Part shown: piece by piece, positions 7,347 to 9,611 of the stretch
Numbering within the stretch: position 1 is the first letter of the stretch
Layout: every line of letters starts with the position of its first letter
Source of the DNA: Bacillota bacterium
GTDB taxonomy: Bacteria > Bacillota > DTU030 > DUMP01
Assembly (NCBI GenBank): GCA_012735455.1
Contig: JAAYHG010000294.1
Coordinates: forward strand, 1-9,611
DNA length: 9,611 nucleotides
Direction: 5' to 3'
Made by a program: the position numbers and the translations under genes
Notes under the pieces: generated by a model
What the model was told of the DNA's origin: nothing
Database searches by the model: none
The model's input: the letters and a program-made list of their open reading frames with translations, nothing else

Positions 7347-8927
7347 CTAGAAATCCAAGTTCGTAACCTCTCCTGCCTCCTGCACCTGTCCGGACGGACT
7401 CACAGGATCCTTTCGCTTAATAATGGTATCTATCCTTAGGATGGCCTCAGCTACCTCTGCAGCTGCCTTCAAGGCATGGATCTTAACTAGAGCTGGATCT
7501 ACCACGCCCTCTGCAAACATAGACACAATACTGCCGTTCTCACAGTTGATACCCACGTCATCGGAATGGGCCTCATTTTGCGCCGCCCAAACTTCTTCTA
7601 CCTTCTCCAAAGGGTTAAAGCCTGCGTTGGCTACGATCTGCCCTAATGGACGCTTCAGGGCCTCCACTACACAGTCCACACCATAGGCGCTCATACCACG
7701 CTTGTCTTCCCTTGCCCGTGCCAGTTCCCGAGCAACAGCTATCTCCAATGCGCCACCGCCCGGAACTACCCCACCGCGTACAGCAGCCTGCAGAGAAGAC
7801 GCGGCATCACAGGCAATACGCTCCCGCTCGCCCACCACCTCTTCTGTAGCAGCCCCTACCAAAAAGGTAGCCATAGGCTTAGCACTCCCACCGAGAATCC
7901 TTACCTGCTCCAACTTTTCATCCTCGTACACCTCGGCGGCAAAACCCAGGTAGTTATCAAGATCAGGGACCGACTTTTTGAGGGCAGATCTCTTCACTAC
8001 CCGGGCGCCAGTGTGGTCTGCTACCAACCGCAGCATATCTCCGGCTACACGGTCCACCACCAATATCTCGGCATCGGTCAGGATTTCCTCGGCGATGTTG
8101 TGAACACCCTTCCGGACCAACACCAGCCCCACACCCATCTCTACTAGTTTATTGATGTTGGCCCGGAACTCTTCCTGAACCTCCAAATACTTGCCGAATC
8201 CAGTCTCTGTCCCCAGAGCCTCGGCCTCAATCTCCTCAGGCTCTAAGGCGTCATCCAGGACCAAGACCTTGACAGCGGATTTTTCCCGCGGCATTTGGTT
8301 GTTGAGGCGTACACGGTCTAAGATAAGACCGAGAAATACTTCATTTTCAGCCCCCTCTTGGGCCAAGACAGTATCAGCCAGTTTAAAGTTGGGGTCTTTC
8401 AACTTCTCGGCCCCTACCAAACGCGCCGCCTCAACTACCAGCTCAGCAATATCTGCGTTCTCGCGCCCAGCAATGTAGGCAATCCGTTCCAGTACGGGAT
8501 CACTCAGAGATTCCACAGGGCGGCTATGTTCTTTGATAAAACCCAATGCCCGCTTGATTCCATAGTTCAAACCTTCGATAACGCGGGCTACCGGAACGCC
8601 TCGCACAACCTGGTTAACACCTTCACTGATCAGTCCACTTGCCACTATGGTGGCGGTAGTGGTGCCATCACCGATCTCGTTTTGTTGTGCCCTCGCTATG
8701 TTAATGAGCATACGTGCCGCTGGATGGTTTACATCCATCTGCTCCAGGATAGTGACACCATCATTGGTAATGGTTACCTCGCCAAACCGATCCACCAACA
8801 TGGTGTCTAACCCTTTGGGACCAATAGTGCCTTCCACTGCTGCAGCAATAGCACGAATGGCATTAGCATTCGAAAGCAGGGCCGCGAGACGTTCGTCCAC
8901 TTCGGCCCCGCCACCGCTCTGTTTCAC
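7347..8927 (-). CDS. Group III (archaeal-like, thermosome-type) chaperonin
   Basis: This 526-residue Hsp60-class chaperonin looks like archaeal thermosome/TCP-1 subunits and not like GroEL. Seen motifs: I35-G-P-K-G-L-D-T-M-L-V-D46, I53-T-N-D-G-V-T-I-L-E-Q-M-D-V-N-H-P-A-A-R72, G86-D-G-T-T-T-A92, V387-V-P-G-G-G-A-L-E395 and a C-terminal L497-R-I-D-T-I-I-K. D56, D87 and D374 fit the nucleotide-binding and catalytic aspartates. The segment about 229-264 corresponds to the helical protrusion that forms the built-in lid in group II/III proteins, so no GroES is needed. There is no Gly-Gly-Met tail. The GTG at 8927 has AAAGGAG 8 bases upstream; a longer frame to 9035 would run through the tandem repeat and overlap hrcA. 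It sits between hrcA and grpE, as expected of the group III chaperonins described in Carboxydothermus and related Firmicutes dnaK operons. The group III assignment is from motifs and context, without a tree. Confidence 0.93.
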   Translation of the reverse strand: MKQSGGGAEVDERLAALLSNANAIRAIAAAVEGTIGPKGLDTMLVDRFGEVTITNDGVTILEQMDVNHPAARMLINIARAQQNEIGDGTTTATIVASGLISEGVNQVVRGVPVARVIEGLNYGIKRALGFIKEHSRPVESLSDPVLERIAYIAGRENADIAELVVEAARLVGAEKLKDPNFKLADTVLAQEGAENEVFLGLILDRVRLNNQMPREKSAVKVLVLDDALEPEEIEAEALGTETGFGKYLEVQEEFRANINKLVEMGVGLVLVRKGVHNIAEEILTDAEILVVDRVAGDMLRLVADHTGARVVKRSALKKSVPDLDNYLGFAAEVYEDEKLEQVRILGGSAKPMATFLVGAATEEVVGERERIACDAASSLQAAVRGGVVPGGGALEIAVARELARAREDKRGMSAYGVDCVVEALKRPLGQIVANAGFNPLEKVEEVWAAQNEAHSDDVGINCENGSIVSMFAEGVVDPALVKIHALKAAAEVAEAILRIDTIIKRKDPVSPSGQVQEAGEVTNLDF

Positions 8928-8935
8928 AAAATCTA

Positions 8936-8942
8936 CTCCTTT
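8936..8942 (-). promoter_or_regulatory. Ribosome binding site of the chaperonin gene
   Basis: AAAGGAG on the minus strand lies 8 bases before the GTG at 8927. It fixes this start in preference to in-frame codons up to 9035. Confidence 0.8.
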
Positions 8943-8969
8943 CTCCCGTCCACGGACTCTTGTTCTTCG

Positions 8970-8997
8970 CGTCACCAGACTGCCGTCACCAGACTGC
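8970..8997. repeat. Perfect 14-bp tandem duplication in the hrcA–chaperonin leader
   Basis: CGTCACCAGACTGC occurs twice head to tail (8970-8983 and 8984-8997, plus strand) with no mismatch. It lies in the 88-base gap between hrcA and the chaperonin gene. Because 14 is not a multiple of three, the second copy would shift frame, which fits untranslated sequence. On the minus strand CACCA at 8999-9003 could pair with TGGTG at 8987-8991 to form a short stem that includes the first-transcribed copy. Function unknown; it may be replication slippage or a leader/operator element. Confidence 0.85.
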
Positions 8998-9015
8998 TTG
9001 GTGTTACCCGTTGCC

Positions 9016-9611
9016 CTAGGTTCGAGTTCCAGCACGAGAAAAGGTCTCGCTCAAGCGCTCCGCCATATAATTGAGAAGAGAAATCACATGGGCGTAGTCC
9101 ATGCGCGTAGGGCCAAGGATGGCCAGTACCCCTGCTGGCTCGTCGTCCACCTGATAGGTGGCTGTAATCACAGCACACTCTCGGACTGCAGGCACAGTGT
9201 TTTCCTGCCCAATGGTTACCGTAACTCCTGGTCCACATTCCAAGAGCTGGTAAAGGAGTTCCTCCTCTTCCAATAAAGCCAGGATCTGGCGCACCTTCTC
9301 TAGGTCACGAAATTCCGGCTGATTGAGGATATTCTGGGCACCCCCCAGGTAAATCCGCTCGTTCCGGCTGCCGCTTACGAGCCACTTCACCAGGGAGCTC
9401 GCCAATTCCTCCAACCATTGCTCTTTTTGGCGGCGATCCTCAAACAGCTCGTGGTACATCTGTTGCATAAGCTCCTGAGTTATTTCCTCTAAAGGACGCC
9501 CAGCCAAACGACTGGTAAAGTAAGCAGCCAGGTCTTCCAGGTGCTCCGGGCGTACCTCGGGCGGCAGTATCAAAAGCCGATGTTCCAGTTTTCTCCGGTC
9601 CGTAAAAAGGA
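9016..9611 (-). CDS. hrcA: Heat-inducible transcription repressor HrcA (C-terminal part, cut by the window edge)
   Basis: HrcA represses the dnaK and groE operons by binding CIRCE operators, and its activity falls on heat stress. About 197 C-terminal residues are visible; the frame stays open to base 9611, so the winged-helix DNA-binding domain and the start are outside the window. Family marks are I-Y-L-G-G-A-Q-N-I-L-N-Q-P-E-F-R-D-L, V-T-I-G-Q-E-N, the A-V-I-T-A-T-Y-Q-V strand and G-P-T-R-M-D-Y-A near the C-terminus, followed by a helix typical of HrcA ends. The stop is TAG at 9016-9018, 88 bases before the chaperonin start, with no clear promoter between. First-gene position in a dnaK operon is the usual Firmicutes arrangement, implying autoregulation through a CIRCE upstream of 9611. 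Confidence 0.95.
   Translation of the reverse strand, partial: LFTDRRKLEHRLLILPPEVRPEHLEDLAAYFTSRLAGRPLEEITQELMQQMYHELFEDRRQKEQWLEELASSLVKWLVSGSRNERIYLGGAQNILNQPEFRDLEKVRQILALLEEEELLYQLLECGPGVTVTIGQENTVPAVRECAVITATYQVDDEPAGVLAILGPTRMDYAHVISLLNYMAERLSETFSRAGTRT

Noticed and set aside
7879..7887. TTAGCACTC, identical to the left half of the CIRCE operator
   Set aside because: The other half (GAGTGCTAA after nine bases) is absent and the site is inside the chaperonin coding sequence on the plus strand, so it is a chance match. No full CIRCE was seen in the window.
8928..9035. N-terminal extension of the chaperonin to the GTG at 9035
   Set aside because: It would overlap hrcA and read through the frame-shifting 14-bp repeat, and the strong ribosome binding site favours 8927. 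The similar peptides K-Q-S-G-D-G upstream and K-Q-S-G-G-G at the start match at only about two thirds of the bases, so a duplicated start is not convincing.

Overview
This window comes from a bacterial chromosome, most likely a Gram-positive anaerobe of the Clostridia / Moorella–Carboxydothermus–Desulfotomaculum type. The placement is an inference. It rests on the Firmicutes gene order hrcA–grpE–dnaK–dnaJ–prmA–rsmE–mtaB, a DnaK of the short Gram-positive form, strong AGGAGG-type ribosome binding sites, and a group III (archaeal-like) chaperonin gene inside the heat-shock operon. All nine genes lie on the minus strand, so transcription runs from high to low coordinates. Coding density is very high, and the longest gap between genes is about 130 bases.

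In transcription order, the right edge (9611 to 9016) holds the C-terminal two thirds or so of HrcA, the CIRCE-binding heat-shock repressor; its N-terminus and the operon promoter lie outside the window. An 88-base leader with a perfect 14-bp tandem duplication follows, then a 526-residue chaperonin (8927 to 7347). Its motifs are those of archaeal thermosome/TCP-1 proteins, not GroEL. GrpE (7298 to 6675), DnaK (6682 to 4838, overlapping grpE by 8 bases) and DnaJ (TTG start at 4808, ending at 3654) complete the chaperone block. A 128-base gap with a GC-rich hairpin separates dnaJ from the translation-related block: PrmA (ribosomal protein L11 methyltransferase), RsmE (16S rRNA m3U1498 methyltransferase), MtaB (tRNA ms2t6A methylthiotransferase) and a HIT-family nucleotide hydrolase. 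The left edge ends in a consensus sigma-A promoter (TTGACA, 18 nt, TATAAT) that points out of the window and probably drives the next gene.

The genes form one stress and translation-quality operon: a self-encoded repressor, an Hsp60-type folding machine, the complete DnaK/DnaJ/GrpE machine, then enzymes that modify the ribosome and tRNA. The feature that stands out is the chaperonin. Bacteria normally carry GroEL/GroES, whereas this operon carries a built-in-lid chaperonin related to archaeal ones. Such group III chaperonins have been described in Carboxydothermus hydrogenoformans and related Firmicutes, so the class is known but rare. Its place right after the repressor gene raises a regulatory question discussed below. 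Five of the eight genes whose start is visible appear to begin with non-ATG codons. No mobile element, CRISPR array, tRNA or rRNA gene was seen.
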